Assembly: GCA_033819885.1 (NCBI GenBank)
Contig: JAQYUZ010000002.1
Coordinates: forward strand, 372,001-436,000
Direction: 5' to 3'
Length of the DNA: 64,000 nucleotides
Source: Microbotryomycetes sp. JL201
Taxonomy: Eukaryota; Basidiomycota; Microbotryomycetes
This document shows positions 46,932 through 59,700 of the stretch, one piece after another (position 1 is the stretch's first letter; every line of letters begins with the position of its first letter). Under the pieces are notes generated by a model, which saw only the letters and a list, made by a program, of their open reading frames with translations, was not told the origin of the DNA and searched no databases. The position numbers and the translations under genes were made by a program.

Positions 46932-49900
46932 TCAACCTGCCAGCTTGCCCTGCAACCTTCTCATCAACTCGTCAACGACAAGCGGATCAACCCTAGCCAA
47001 CCACTCTCGTTCAAACACCTCTGGTCCGACAATGGATTGAGCGAGCTCTAGTTGTTGCGTAATGACCGTACCGAGTTTCATCGAGTGGACCGGATTTTGC
47101 GACGACAGCTGATGGACAAGCGGAGCAAGCATCAGCATTCAGCAAGTCAGGCTCGTTTCACTAATCATTACGAAGATGGGCTCACATCTGCTCTGCGTTT
47201 CGACTCCAAAGTCAATTCGAAATCGGCTTCAATGTCAGACTCGTAATCCTGTAGGTCGTGATAGACTTCGGCACTGTTGAGGATAGGGCACTCTTTGTCA
47301 ACATGACAAAATATGCAACGGCGCTGATACCGTCGAACGGCCAACAAGACTTACTCTCCGTCTTCCGTCTCTTGAGTCTCAGACAAGACGCTGGTCCATA
47401 ATGAAACGATTTCCGGTAACCGAGAGAGGATGGCAGGCCTGGACGATCTGACGAGGTGCGCGAGCGCGAGCGCTGCAAGTTTGCGGTGACTCGCCTTTGT
47501 CATGTTGTCAAGCTGGGCAAACGACATTGTAAGCTTCGTCAAAGAAACCTGAATGCACGGAACCTACGCGGTCCGAGTAGACGATGATGAGGCGTGTGAG
47601 GATGTCCTCCGACGACAAACCAGTCTTGGACGATGCAGAGTCGACGAGATGAAGAAACACGTCTGCTCCGACCAGCACGAAGCGAGACACGGTCGCGAGA
47701 TCTGCGTGAGGCACATTGCATGCAGTTTCAGCAGACAGATTCGAATTGTCTGGCAGCCCCGACATCACACCGAGACTTGCATCGAGAAACGACCAAGGCT
47801 TGTCCTTCAGCTTGTTCGGTAATCACGGGCTGCAACACTTTAATAAAGGTATTTGACTGGTCAAACGCGTTGGCCCAAGAAGTCGCAGGAGCGAGTTGCA
47901 ACGTCGTGTCGACGGCGTGCAGAATCTTTTTGAGCGCGTCGAGCTTGATGTCGCCGAGAATGGTTTCGAACGCCACGGCCAAATCGACAGCGCAGACCTG
48001 GACAGATCGGGTGAGCACCTTGTCCAAGGAACCTTTTCTCGCTTGCATAGGCTCACATGCAGAACAACCGCTGCATCAAGCAACAAGTAGCTCTCGAAGA
48101 TGCACAAACATCTTGGGAGTACGTCGGTCGCGGCAGCGATGAGCGATGCAAGTGTCGGCAACAAGGCAACCATCTCGTTGACTAATGTCGAAGACCTTTT
48201 GAGCAAGGCCAACCACAACTCTAGCGCGTCCTCCTGAAGATAGACGTGCGCAGGCTGTGCCAAATTGCCGAGTTAGCCATATCAGATTGAAACAATGACG
48301 AAGTTACTGACTTGGCTTGGATTGACAGAGTACTGAATGATGGGTGCGCACTGGCTCTGAAGCAGCTGCGATTGATCTCCTAGCGCCTGGAAAGAATCCG
48401 CTATGAGAGAGACAGCCACGCTCGAGCGGATACGCCGATAGACTGACCTCGACCAGCTTGGCCATCGTGACAAGCACAGAGGTCTGAAAGTGCGGCTCAG
48501 CTGCAGTGGTCCACATCGTGTACAGGACCTCTGCCAATTGAGGCGCGAATGGCATGATCTTCAGACGGATCAAAGTCAACTTTTGCTCTTCGGCGGATAT
48601 GCAGTATCGCCCACATTCTCGCCGACTCTGTCGATGACAACGCCCAAAGTTTCGTTCAGTCGCTTCCTTGTGTCGGCCATTTCAACTTCGTCCAACAATT
48701 GAACGACTTGCTCAATGACGTTAGGCAAGTACGGTAGAAACGCCTCTTTGTCGAAATCCCACGTGTCGCACTTTACCAAACTTCGAGCTGCCGTTAACCG
48801 GATTGCAGTGTCTGTTGATTCGTTGCGACCCATCAGGTGCGTCAAAAGAGAGTACACTTTTGTCCGTTCGGCTGGCTTGAGATCGGCGTCAATGTAGTTG
48901 CCAACAAGCCAGGCTATCCGTCTGCGGATGATGCGTTGACTTTTAATGCTAGTCAGCTCAAGCTAAGCGTCAGACTTGGACGGCGATAAGAGATGACGCA
49001 CTTTGAATCTGTGCCTGCAGCTTCTGGAACCAGGCTGCCATCAAGCCACGCTCCAAAGTCGAGTCCATGAGGCAGAAAATTTGGGTCTTGTCCGACAGCA
49101 AAGTATACAGCCTCTTTCAGCAGCAAACCTTGCATATCGATAAAGGCTGGAAACGTGGTCAGCACGGACCGACAGAGTTGCACTCGGCCATAGAACTCAC
49201 ACGATGATTGCTGAAGCATTGCAGCCAAGCTCGGCATGATCAACTGACCATGTTCGGCAAGGAGCATTTTGAGCACGTGTTCGGCGCAAGGCTGACAAGA
49301 TGCGAGCGCCAAGGTCAACTCAGGTTGGAGTTTTGGGACCCAAAAACCTGCTTACCCTCAATTCAAACTCCCATCGTTCTGCCTCTTCCTCGTTCATCCA
49401 CTCTTCAGGGTCTTCAGTCCACCGCTCCAAATCTTCTGGTCTCAAAGGCAAGAGCTTGGTCACGAGCAGCTCTGTATACCTAAGAATAAATTCTGGGGCA
49501 AACTGCACGTCTTGACCATGTGCTAAAGAAGACATGGCTGATCGTAGCAGCAGCATTGATTGAACAACGAAACGCTCAGGGTATAAGCATGTGAATGAAC
49601 CTGCGGGGGAAGTGGCTCAGCAAAGACCGTCTGGTGAGGTTGACGCACGTGAGCGCACTCTGAATGTCCTCAACAACATTGTGGCTGGCGCCTTCGACGA
49701 CGGACCAGTAAGTTTCGACGATTTGCTGATTGCTCCCCATTTGCAGAAAGGCATTCTGATCTTGCTTGAACAGTTTAAGGTACAGCTTGCCGATTGAGAT
49801 GGTTTGTTTTGTCAGAGAGAGTAACGTCCGATTGGGCACCTCGACTGGACGACCCGCGAGCAGCGACACTCGTAGCTGAACTAGCGTGGCCACCTTCGCC

Positions 49901-51003
49901 AAGCCAGCTTGCCAAAAGCTCTGTGCAAACACAGCTGGTTAGCAGGATCGCCGACGAGATCTATGCGCGCTCTGACATGCTCACTCTAGCTGCCTCTTCC
50001 TTTTGAGGATCCTTGTAACCATACAAAACCAGTTTCCATAGAGATTTAAAGGACAGGAGGGCGAGTTCAATTTCTTCGATCTCTTGCTCTTGCGCAGCGA
50101 GACCGTCGCGTTGCAGCTTTGTTACAGTCGCTTCGAGCATTTGCTCGTGTAGCTGTCTCAACATGGGGAAGAAGATTGCTGTGACCTGAGCCATGATCGC
50201 TCGGCCTTTGGGCATTCTGTTTGAAGACAGCGATTTGATCATTTGGTGAATGTACAGGAGAGTGCGATGCAGGATGAGCCGAGCTCGAGTGGTGTCTTGC
50301 ATTGCCAAACCTTGCTCGAGCGAAGCGAGCAGAGTGCCTGGTAGCGCTTCCCTGTTTCTCGTAATGTCTCAGTCGCGCCTCGGTGGTGCATATCACAAAG
50401 ACAAACCAGTCTGTGCCATAGTCTAGACGCGCAATCTTGGCAATGCTGAGCGCGATCGTATTTGCCAGCTAAAGGCAAAATCTTGTGTCAGATGAATTCG
50501 ACCGGATCGCGACACACCGTAGCGAATCAAACACACCTTTCGGTCTGGCTCTTCGACAGAGTTGAGGAGTGCCGGTTTGATCATGTTCTTCTCCTCGACG
50601 GAGATGGCACTGCGAGGGTAGCAACGGGACTCGAAACTCAGCTTTGTAACTTGGATGGAGCAAGGGTTGGCTCTTTCAGCCAGCCCTACACATTCTGTAT
50701 CGATGGCGCACGATATTCGGGCCATGAACATGTCAAAAAGACTCACTGTTGTGCCGATTTCCTCCAAAACTTGTCGACGCCGTTCTTGAATTGGAGCGCG
50801 GCTTGTAACCTGATCTGAGCCCGAGTCGGCCCCAGTTCGAGCTGTTTGTCGCTGAATATCTGCACCAGTGAGGCGTAGTAGCCTGGAACGACGGCCCACT
50901 GCTGCAACTGGTGCAGACTGGCGTCTCGCTCTGCTTGAAGAGGTGACAATGCGGCGGCGAGAGCTTGCAGCACAGGCAGCAAGGCCTGCGGAGGTGCACT
51001 CAT
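46932..51003 (-). CDS. KAP120: Importin-beta family karyopherin (Kap120/importin-11)
   Basis: This is a nuclear transport receptor. Seventeen exons (complement): 50747-51003, 50537-50609, 50407-50468, 49985-50351, 49659-49920, 49356-49600, 49201-49291, 49002-49128, 48615-48948, 48448-48558, 48312-48386, 48057-48254, 47781-47997, 47568-47701, 47355-47512, 47186-47273 and 46932-47108, giving 991 aa (human importin-11 is 975). The importin-beta N-domain shows RLQAALQFKNGVDKFWRK and AISVEEKNMIKPALL. The mid-region has RPCAEHVLKMLL, KEAVYFAVGQD and RIIRRRIAWLVGNY; HEAT repeats run to the end. Every phase closes. Intron 47702-47780 needs a gcaagt donor. It is divergent from URA4 (127 bp). Confidence 0.9.
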
Positions 51004-51130
51004 GCCGGATGAGTCTGCTCCGCCCACGTTCCGAGGCCGTATCGGGGAGTGGGTCGAACGGTACGCACGAACGAAAGCCGGTCGCCCAAGGCGCTCGCGA
51101 CTTTTGACTGCCGACCACACACCGGGCACA
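51004..51130. promoter_or_regulatory. Bidirectional promoter region, KAP120 / URA4
   Basis: 127 bp between divergent start codons. No obvious TATA box; both leaders must be short. Confidence 0.45.
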
Positions 51131-52458
51131 ATGTCGGCGTCGACCAAGCTGCTGCGGCTGCCAAGCCCGTTTGATGCTCACGTGCACTTGCGTCAAGGCA
51201 ACTTGATGAAGCTCGTCGCGCCTCACGTGAGCAAGGGCGGGGTCCAGCTCGCATTCGTCATGGTCAGCCGTCTGTTCCGGACAGAAGCATGTCCTCTTGC
51301 ATTGACGTCACTATGTCCAAACATCTAGCCCAACCTCGTGCCGCCGCTGACGACGCCAGATCAAGCTGTGGCTTACCACAAAGAGTTGCAGCAGCTCGCA
51401 CCAGACGTCCACTTCTTGCCGTCGCTGTACCTCACGACAAAGTTGACGCCAGACATGATCAAACAAGCAAAGCAAGGCGGCGTCGTCGGTGTCAAGAGCT
51501 ACCCGCGAGGCGTCACCACAAACTCGGAAGGTGGCGTCGGCATGGAGGGTTATGGCGTATTCGATGACGTATTTGCAGAGATGGAAAGGCAGGACATGGT
51601 TCTCAATCTGCATGGAGAAGTACCGAGCGACTTGGACGGCAGCGTGAGTGGGACAGTGCGAGAGCTGTTCCGGACAAGGCGGTTGAAATCGCACTTTGAT
51701 GCAGGGCTGCTGCGTCCTCGACGCCGAAATTCGCTTCTTGCCCCATCTGAAAGAAATTCATCGCAAGTTTCCCAACTTGCGTATCGTGCTCGAGCATTGC
51801 ACCACAGCCGCCGCAGTCGAATGTGTCAGTCAAATGTTTGACAAGCCTACGCAGCAAGCCGAAAAGTGACTTTCACTTTGCATGCACGCAGGTGAAAACA
51901 TTGCCTGACAATGTGTGCGCTACTATCACGCCTCACCATTTGGCGTTGACGATCGACCACGCCGTGTCGTCGCCACTCAACTTCTGCAAGCCCGTCGCCA
52001 AGTATCCGTCTGACCGCGCCGCTTTACGCGCCGTCATCAGCGAAGGTCATCCTCAATTCTTCCTCGGCTCTGACAGTGCACCGCACCCGTCTGGCAGCAA
52101 GATGCCGACGATGAAGGTCAGTCGGGCGTCGCTCGATGGCTCTGAAGACGAAGTGACGTTGCCGAGTCCGTGCGCCGCCGGCATCTATACGAGTGCCAAC
52201 TTGATCCCGCTCGTGGCTACTGTATTTGAGCAGAGTGGGATTCCGCTCGAAAAGATGGCCGGGTTCGTGTCCGAGTTTGGACGGCGATTCTACAAAGTGC
52301 CGGCCCGTCCTGAGCACGATGTAACGTTGAGGCGGACGGACGGTCCTTCAGTTATTCCAAAAGCATTCGCGTACGACAAGGAGGACGGTGTGCGAGAGTA
52401 CGTTGTGCCGTTCATGGCTGGCGAGCGGCTCGATTGGGAGATTGTGCCGAAGGCATGA
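51131..52458 (+). CDS. URA4: Dihydroorotase (pyrimidine biosynthesis)
   Basis: This enzyme converts carbamoyl-aspartate to dihydroorotate, the third step of de novo UMP synthesis, in the cytosol. Exons are 51131-51262, 51329-51643, 51705-51824 and 51892-52458 (377 aa, normal for the monofunctional class). Metal ligands are all visible: FDAHVHLRQG (HxH), the carboxylated Lys in GVKSYPRGVTTN, His in NLHGE and in VLEHCTTAAA, and Asp in FFLGSDSAPHP. KMAGFVSEFGRRFYKVP near the end is typical. The first exon is fixed by FDAHVHLRQ and the start ATG has no in-frame rival. All donors are GT. This is a host gene of normal type with nothing missing. Confidence 0.95.
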
Positions 52459-53138
52459 CATGTCGGGTAAACAACGTAGACACACTAGTTATGAAAGGTT
52501 GGGACTCTTGTAATAGTTGTGTTGCAGGGCAAAGGATATTCTCGGACGAAACCTCAATTAACGATCGCGCTGCTGCGGAGGCGAGTTGATTGATGCGTCT
52601 ACACGCGGTTTCACTTAGTGCGTCTCTTGCCTGGCTCAGCTCCATCCCAAGCGCGGTCCGGGCACTCGGCACTCGACACTCATTAACATTCCAACTCTCG
52701 CTACGTCCGTTGCCCACCACGGCACAAAAGTTGTCGCTGGCCGTCCGCCTGTCGCCGTCGCATTTCGTCCTTTCAGCACGTTGCGGCTTTGTGGAAATCG
52801 AGCAACATCGTCCGACTCCACAAGGTTCATACAATCAGCAGCTGTATACACTGCTCACTGACGAGCTACACTCGAGTAAGTTCCAGTCATGCCCATGGTG
52901 CCAAAACGCTTGCAACCTTTTTTGGTGATTGTCCGCTTACAAAATCCGTCTAATCCGCTTACTACTAATGTAGACTACAAAGAGACGCGCCTGACTTTGT
53001 TCGCCCAAAAAAGACGCACTGCCCGCGAATCTGGTTTTGCCATCAGAGCGCGCCAGCATCACGCCGCTCTCTTGCGTGGACTCGTGTACATAAACGGAGG
53101 CTACCGACACGGACGGTGTCCCCTGGCTCGGCGTCGGA
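52459..53138. other. Region with conflicting open frames on both strands
   Basis: On the plus strand a frame from about 52593 begins MRLHAVSLSASLAWLSSIPS, which looks like a signal peptide, and ends in a gtaagt donor at 52874. On the minus strand a beta-rich frame (VASVYVHESTQESGVML) continues from about 53276 down to 52980. Both read the same DNA in part. I cannot say which is coding; one may be the 5' exon of the next membrane protein. Confidence 0.35.
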
Positions 53139-55460
53139 ATGGGGCACACGGGCGACGAGGCTCGAGCGCGACCCGTCGAACGTGACCAGGACGCGTACGT
53201 GCTCGGGCAGCATCAACTGGCACACCTCGCCGGACACTTTAAAGCGTTTGCACGCGACCAGCGCGTTGTTGCGCAACCGCCAGACGCCTTGCGCCTGAAC
53301 GACAGCGCTCTCGAGCGGCGCGCGTCAACGCGCCGAACGGCCAAACGCGCCCGCCAGCTCGAGCACTACCACGGCAAGCGCGCACAGCTGGACGACGATT
53401 CAATCGATGCATTCGACTGCCTCTACCTCGGCCAGAGCACAGACCAGGCGGACAAGGAAGAGTTCGAGGCGTATTGCGCCACAAGCAACGACGAGGTTGT
53501 CAACGACAGCGGGTTCAAACTCCGGCGAGACGCAAGTCATCGTGCCAGCAGCGACGTCGTGCAGCAGCACAAACGAGCTGCAAGATCCGATCGGGCACAC
53601 GCAGGTCACAGGCACGGCAAGCGCGTGCGCGACGCGTCCTCGTCTCGTGACGCGCACGCGACTGGTTTGCTCCGCCTTCAGGAGGACGGCCCTGCCCGAG
53701 CTCCCGAACAACCAACGCGGACAGCAACACAGCACCGCCTGCTTGCACGCCAGGCCACATCGGCAACGGCAACAGCATCGTCACTCGATGAATCCCAACT
53801 TGCGTCGCTCGAGGCAGGCTACGCGTCTGTTCGGTCTGTCCTCTCGACACGCAGCCTCGCAGGATCCGCCGTCCCCGACGCGCTCTTTTCATCGGTACTC
53901 AACGACATCAACAGTGCCCAGGCCGCTATTCAAAGCCGACAATCTGCCATCGAATCGCCAACGACGTCGTCTACCACCGCAGCCCCATCTTCTGCCGCCT
54001 CTGCAAGTAACCCAACGAGTTCAGGCTCGTCACCGCCAAGCTCAACTGCGTCTTCAACACTGTCGACCGCAGGACCTGGATCCACGGCAGAGCCGAGCAA
54101 GTGAGTATCTCGGGCAGCTGTGTCTCTAGCAATGACTAACACTGCGAACCCCTGCAGCAACAACCCGCACAGAATTCGAAACATTGTCGTGCCGGCCGTC
54201 GTCATACCGATCGGTCTCCTCTTGCTCGCCGTTTTGCTTTGGCTGTGTCTGAAACGGAGATCACGGGACCACGACAAGACCAGCGTTGGAGACATCTCGC
54301 ACCCTATGCCGGCCGGCGCGGCCGTGTCGGGCCGACAAGCTGCTGGTCAACATTCGAACGAAAGCTTTGCGACGTCGCCGTCTGCGATCGGCGTGGCCGT
54401 ATCGGACCCACAACCGAGAACGAAATGGGGTCGCCGGTCTTTCATCGAAGCTTTCGCGGCAGGACGGGCCGCTCGCAACCGAGGCCCCGCCGCTGAGCCG
54501 CAGGCGGTGTCGACGTCGACCGTACAAGGAGCAGGTCGCCAACCATCTGTCACAAACATGTCCGAGATTGCTGCCGGTGGCGCGCTCGCGGGTGGAGCGG
54601 CTGCAGGTGATCGACCATACAGTCCAACGACATACAGACCGGGTATGCAACGTCCACTCATGTCACCCGTCAGTCACCATTACGATCCGTTCGTTCAACC
54701 ACCATCGATCGTGCCGGTGCCGCACAGGCGGTCAAGCTCTTTGAGCGGCGCTTCGGTTGCTTCGCAGAGCGAGTATGAACGGTCTGAACGAGGTTCTACG
54801 GGCAATTTCGGCGCAGTCGCCGGGACCGCAGCGGCAACAGCAGCTGGAGCTGGCACGGTCGCAGCAGTTGCAGGACGAAGGGCTGGTGACGAAGACAACG
54901 AAGTCGAAGAGGTCCGCAGCGACTTGCCGCCCCCGATTCCACCAATTCCCGCCGACAGTGACTTGCCGTACCAGCAACACGGTGGCGCATCTACGGCCGC
55001 AAGCTCGGCATCTGTCATCGGAGGAGGCCGGATACGAAGGATGCAAACGGGTGACACGACGACTTCGGGCGAGGGCCAATTCTATACGGCCTCGAGTGGG
55101 GGGTCGATCGACTCTACGGGCAGTCACGCCAGTCGACATTTCAATCTTGGCGTCGCTGGAACAGGCGCCGGTCATAACGGAGCTGGCAGCATTGGCGGAC
55201 ACAGTGGGGGTCGACCCAGTGGTGGCAGCTCGAGCGAAGGTACAGACATTCCCATGTCGCCCCAGCAAGCTCCTGTCAATTTCGGCAGCAGCGGCAGTTC
55301 CGGTGCTGGATCAAACAACGACCACGGGTCGATCGGCACGCACGGCACGCCAAGACCAGAATCGCAAAGCAGTATGAGATCCGTCGGTGGTACGCCGAGG
55401 CTAGGTGCGGGTCATGGCAGCATGTCGGGCATGCGCAAGGGCGACGGCAGTTGGTGGTGA
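53139..55460 (+). CDS. Single-pass membrane protein with Ser/Thr-rich ectodomain; 5' half uncertain
   Basis: The last exon (54159-55460) and the one ending at 54101 are secure: a Ser/Thr/Ala/Pro-rich stalk is joined by an intron with a gactaac branch to IRNIVVPAVVIPIGLLLLAV, a single membrane helix, then a KRRSRDHD stop-transfer sequence and a 400-residue Gly/Ser-rich cytosolic tail ending GDGSWW. This layout resembles fungal surface sensors and mucin-like proteins, but no domain identifies it. Upstream, one frame is open from 53139 (AQLDDDSIDAFDCLYLGQST), yet an overlapping frame also looks protein-like (GETQVIVPAATSCSSTNELQ). So an intron or two is probably missed between 53300 and 53760, and a signal peptide exon may lie near 52593. 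Confidence 0.6.
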
Positions 55461-55630
55461 TCCGCGGAAAAGGTTTCAAAACAGTGTAGAATGTGTCTGT
55501 TCCCCCAGCGGTGCCGTTTTCTGATGTTGTTTCTTTATTTACATATCGTGGTCAAGCTAGCATCTCTGTGTAATTCGTGCTCGACGAAAGAGCGAGCGGG
55601 CAACTGAATCAACCAAAGAGCCTGTGTATC

Positions 55631-56481
55631 CTACTCTGCTGTGTGGTCCTTTCGCCAAGCATCGACCCATTGCACGATGCGTGCTATGTTGTCTTCAACC
55701 TGGTCTGGGCTTTCGCTCTCGAGCTCGACAACAATCTCTGGTACGTAAGACTCCCGTGCGTCGTCCAGAACGACATTCATGATCTCTGCTGTATTGTTTT
55801 CTTGAATCTTGTTGAGAGGATAACCCCTTTTGTACATGTTTGTCCCAGCAGAAACGGTTAGTCATCTTCTTTTGCGGTGGCAAAGGACACGAAGGGACAA
55901 ACCCTTTTGGCGCGGCTTACCTCTTTTCCAACCTGTCCCATAATTTTGAATGGTCGCAGCGTAAAACGACGACCAAGTCGATCCACCGTTCTGGGAAAAT
56001 GTCACAGCAGTGCCAATCAAACACTTTGCCGCCACTTGTTTGGAACGGTTCTAGCTCGTCCAAAAGCTGTCGAATCACGGGCAAGGCGCCATGTGCGTCA
56101 CCAGACAAGACGAGTTCAATACTTGAAATCTCAATCTAAGAATCTTTGTTCCGCACAAGCTCACCTTGTCCTCGTCAACGTCCCAACTTTGCCATTGTTC
56201 GTTCCATCCCGTGTGACACTCTTTCGCCTTGACCCAATCGTCACCAACGTTGACATGCTCCCACTTTGGCAAGCCTGCTTCATGTTCATCTCGTCGCTCG
56301 ACGTCGTGTTGTTGTAGTGCTTCAACGAGTTGGGCGCTCAACGTCGTCTTGCCCGTCCCTGGAGTTCTGCACTTTGATTCGAAGTCAGTTTCGAATTCCA
56401 TATATGTCTCCGAAAAACGATCAGAACTTTCCCCGTCACAAAGATGTTTGGTAACCGTCGTGATGCAGCGTCAGTCGTCAT
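55631..56481 (-). CDS. FAP7: Fap7/hCINAP adenylate kinase-like NTPase
   Basis: Fap7 is an AK6-type ATPase that acts in 20S pre-rRNA cleavage during 40S maturation. Exons (complement) are 56432-56481, 56165-56366, 55921-56066 and 55631-55826 (197 aa). The start MTTDAASRRLPNIFVTG runs into TPGTGKTTLSAQLVEAL, together the P-loop GTPGTGKTT. Other family blocks: DEDKLLDELEP, DWHCCDIFPERWIDLVVVLR, RGYPLNKIQENNTAEIM, ARESYVPEIVVELESESP. To keep the P-loop in frame intron 1 (56367-56431) must start with GA (gaaagt) rather than GT; its branch site (actgac) and acceptor (gtgcag) are normal. A sequence error at one base would be the simplest alternative. Confidence 0.9.
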
Positions 56482-56753
56482 TTTTAGAGTGCGAAACGAG
56501 AGTTTCAAAAGGCCAAGAAACGAACGGACATACTCGTCGGTTGCGGTCAGACAAACGCATGCATAGCCCCTCCTTGCCGATCGAATTCGTATCTCATTCA
56601 CGCGATACCGTGTACGTCGTTGTTCCCAATCTCTCCGCCGCTGCACGTGACTTGAAAATCAATAAAAAGGATACATGATATTCCCAAAGGCGATAGAATA
56701 TACAAATGATGAAAGTTCTGATTGAATGATGATGCTCGCTCCTTCATCCTGCG

Positions 56754-59700
56754 TCACAATCCAAGCACGTCAAGAGGCGTCTCCATGCCGTGAGCGCTGC
56801 CATAATGTGCACCATCTCCCAGAGGCGACAACAAGACCGAATAAGGCCTGAATCGAATATTCCTCAACCCATGAACAAGTCTCCAATGGACCTCACGAAT
56901 CTCGCCGCCATGATCCAACAAGCCGTCATGAGAGCGTCTATGGGACGGCAAACGCAACCTGGCTCGATTGGCGATGCGGGTCAATAGACGTGTGTCGTCG
57001 AGGTACGCTGCCAAGGCGGCGAGCTTGGCATCGTAGTGAGCGCCGTCTTCAGGCGATTCAGGATGGCGGCAGAGCGAGACGGCGACCGGGTGATACAGCA
57101 AATAGTTGAGGTGAGCGACAAACATTGGACGCAACGCTTTGCGGGATGCAGCGAATGTGGCATCGTGCTGAGGCACATCAGGGTCTGTCAACAATCGAAC
57201 GGCGTCCAGGAGATATGTTGGCTGCAAGATGACAAACAACTTTTGATCAGTCCCAGTGCCATCAGCAAGCAGGCAGGCAATAGCGCTCACATCAAACTGC
57301 AGCGGTTCAAATGGCAACTGCGGGACGTCTTGAGCAGATACGCGCTGGCCCATCGCGGCGTTCCAAGAAACCGGCGCCTGACCGTTCTCTGGCAACGGCG
57401 GTGGGAAGACATAACCATTCCCGTTCTCCGACACGATATGCTCTGCCAGTTCGTCAACGTCTGGCAGCACGCTCGCCTTTGGAGTTGCACGGTAGTACAG
57501 CGGGATCTGCTTAACGAACCGATTGGCAATCATGTCGGTCGCGACCTCCGAGTACGTCGAGTTGCCAGTCAAGTACGCCGCGACGGCGAGTTGCAAACCT
57601 TGCAAGCCAGACCAGGTAGCATCGAGGTCGTTGAGCCTCCATCCGCCCTTGCTTGCCTTCATCATCAAGCGTAGGCCAGGTTGGATCAGGTTTTCAAATT
57701 GGTCGACCCGCTTGACGGCCTCGGCTTCACCCGCACGAAGCTGCGTCTTGAAATAAGCTAGCGCGTCCATGTCAAAGTGCCATAACCGATCGGCCGAGAA
57801 GCCGCAGTCTTCGGCGTCTTCTTCATGCGATAGGCATCCGTCCTGGCCCCTCGCGACCCGGTCGTCGAGCTTCTCTAAAAAGTCGATGATGCCCTTGATA
57901 CGATTGACGTTGCGCAAGGTGACAGCTTGTACATCCCTTCTCTCCTGACTCGCGTGACCAGAAAACAAACGATGAACCCAGCCGGCCTTCGCGAATGCGA
58001 GGGGTCCTCGGTGCGGGTTTGGCTCGCCATTGTCATCGATCTCGCCAGCGTAGTGTGGCTGGTGCACTGGTGAGTTTGTTGGCGTCCCCTGAGCGCCGGG
58101 AATTGACCCCCAACTCTCTGCCGTGACGTGGTGACGGTCAGCAAACTCCCAGGGCATTGTGCGTCGATCAAGGCCCCGAGAGTACGGGATCGCACCAAGC
58201 CGCCACAGGAGCTCGAGCTTGGAGCGCCGGCCATACCGCATCGCCTCTTGAAAGTCCTCCGTCGAATCGTACCTGAAGCCAATTTGCGGCTCTTCGGGCG
58301 TCTCGGGCGCTGCACTTGTCCGGTGATTCGCCTCAGCGTCTGCCTCAGCTGTGCTGCCTTCGTGCGAGTGGTCGCGCGGAACCAGCGAGATCGAATTGTT
58401 GGCTTTGATGTCGTTGTTGTTGAGCAGCCGGGCCATTGGAATTATCAAATACCGAGACGCGTAAGGGCCTTCGCCCGAAATCGACAGCGTTCGCACAATC
58501 GAGTGCATTGCCGCGGGCGTCAGAAACGAGTTGCCATCTAGCGGCAGTATCCAGCGAGCATGAGGCAATGAGCGGCCGTGATGCAAAGCGAAGTTGCGAC
58601 CTCCATTCTGCAGACACATGTCTCATCAGCTGCAAAATCTCGATCCGGAGATAGTGCAGTCAAACATACATTGTTCATCGCGTACAAATTCTTCTCGTGA
58701 TAGACCCAATCGAGAGCGCGTAATCGTGCCAGAGTCCGCCGCTCGTCGTGCCTCTTGGCCATTCTTTGCGATTCCTCTGCAGTGACGATTTGCCCTTCCC
58801 ATTCTTGCCCAGGCTGAGGCGGCTGCCACGGCTGTTCCGGAGTGTCTTCGTGCCAACGTTCGTGGCCGACGCCCCATCCTGGTACGGCATCGACGCCCCC
58901 ATCCCATCGAAACTCGCGCCTTTGGTACTCTTCCCACTCGAACGGGATGACGAGAATGCGACTTTGCGGGACAGAGTACAGCTGCAGCAAGCTGATGATG
59001 GCATTGACCATGCCCTGATCGGCAATCCGGTTTAAAACAAAGTACTTGTCGACCCGTAGGCCCCCGAACTCGGAATGTTGGTGCCTGTTCTTGTTCTTGG
59101 AGCCGGAGCCATATGCATGCGAATGATGAACCTTGTGCGGGCCAAGAGGTGGCAACAGCGAAAAGTCACTCTCGTGCTGCAACATGAAAGCCAGATTGCG
59201 TAAAGTCTGACCGGCAGAGTGTCGCGGTGGTAGATCATTGCCGAGGATGCGGTAAAGCACAAGTGTGTCGCGCTCCGGGGCGTCAGAATGTTCCAGTGGC
59301 GGCGGTAGCGCTCGGTGTTCATTATATGCGACATGTGGTGCAATGCTCATCCCGCTTTTGATAGACTTGGGCGCAAAGCCTAGGCTGCTGGCGCGGGACC
59401 TGAATGAGGTTTCTGATGGAGCGCTTGATCCGCGGACATGTACCAAGACACCGAGCCAGCCGAGCATGGAGCTCAAACCTGAAGCCCTAAGCGGGGCCGA
59501 GCGACGCTCGATAACCTCAGGATGGATGAAAGCAGCGGGCCGAGGTCCTTTTGTCATACTCGTTGGTGGTGAGCTCCTTCTGGGCTGCTTCGTCGATTGC
59601 GTGCTGAAGCACACAATCAACACGGTCATGAGAATGCCGAACATGAAGATGCTACGCCTTTTGCTGTCGCTTCTTTTCGGCCGGTTCGTGTCTTTGCGCA

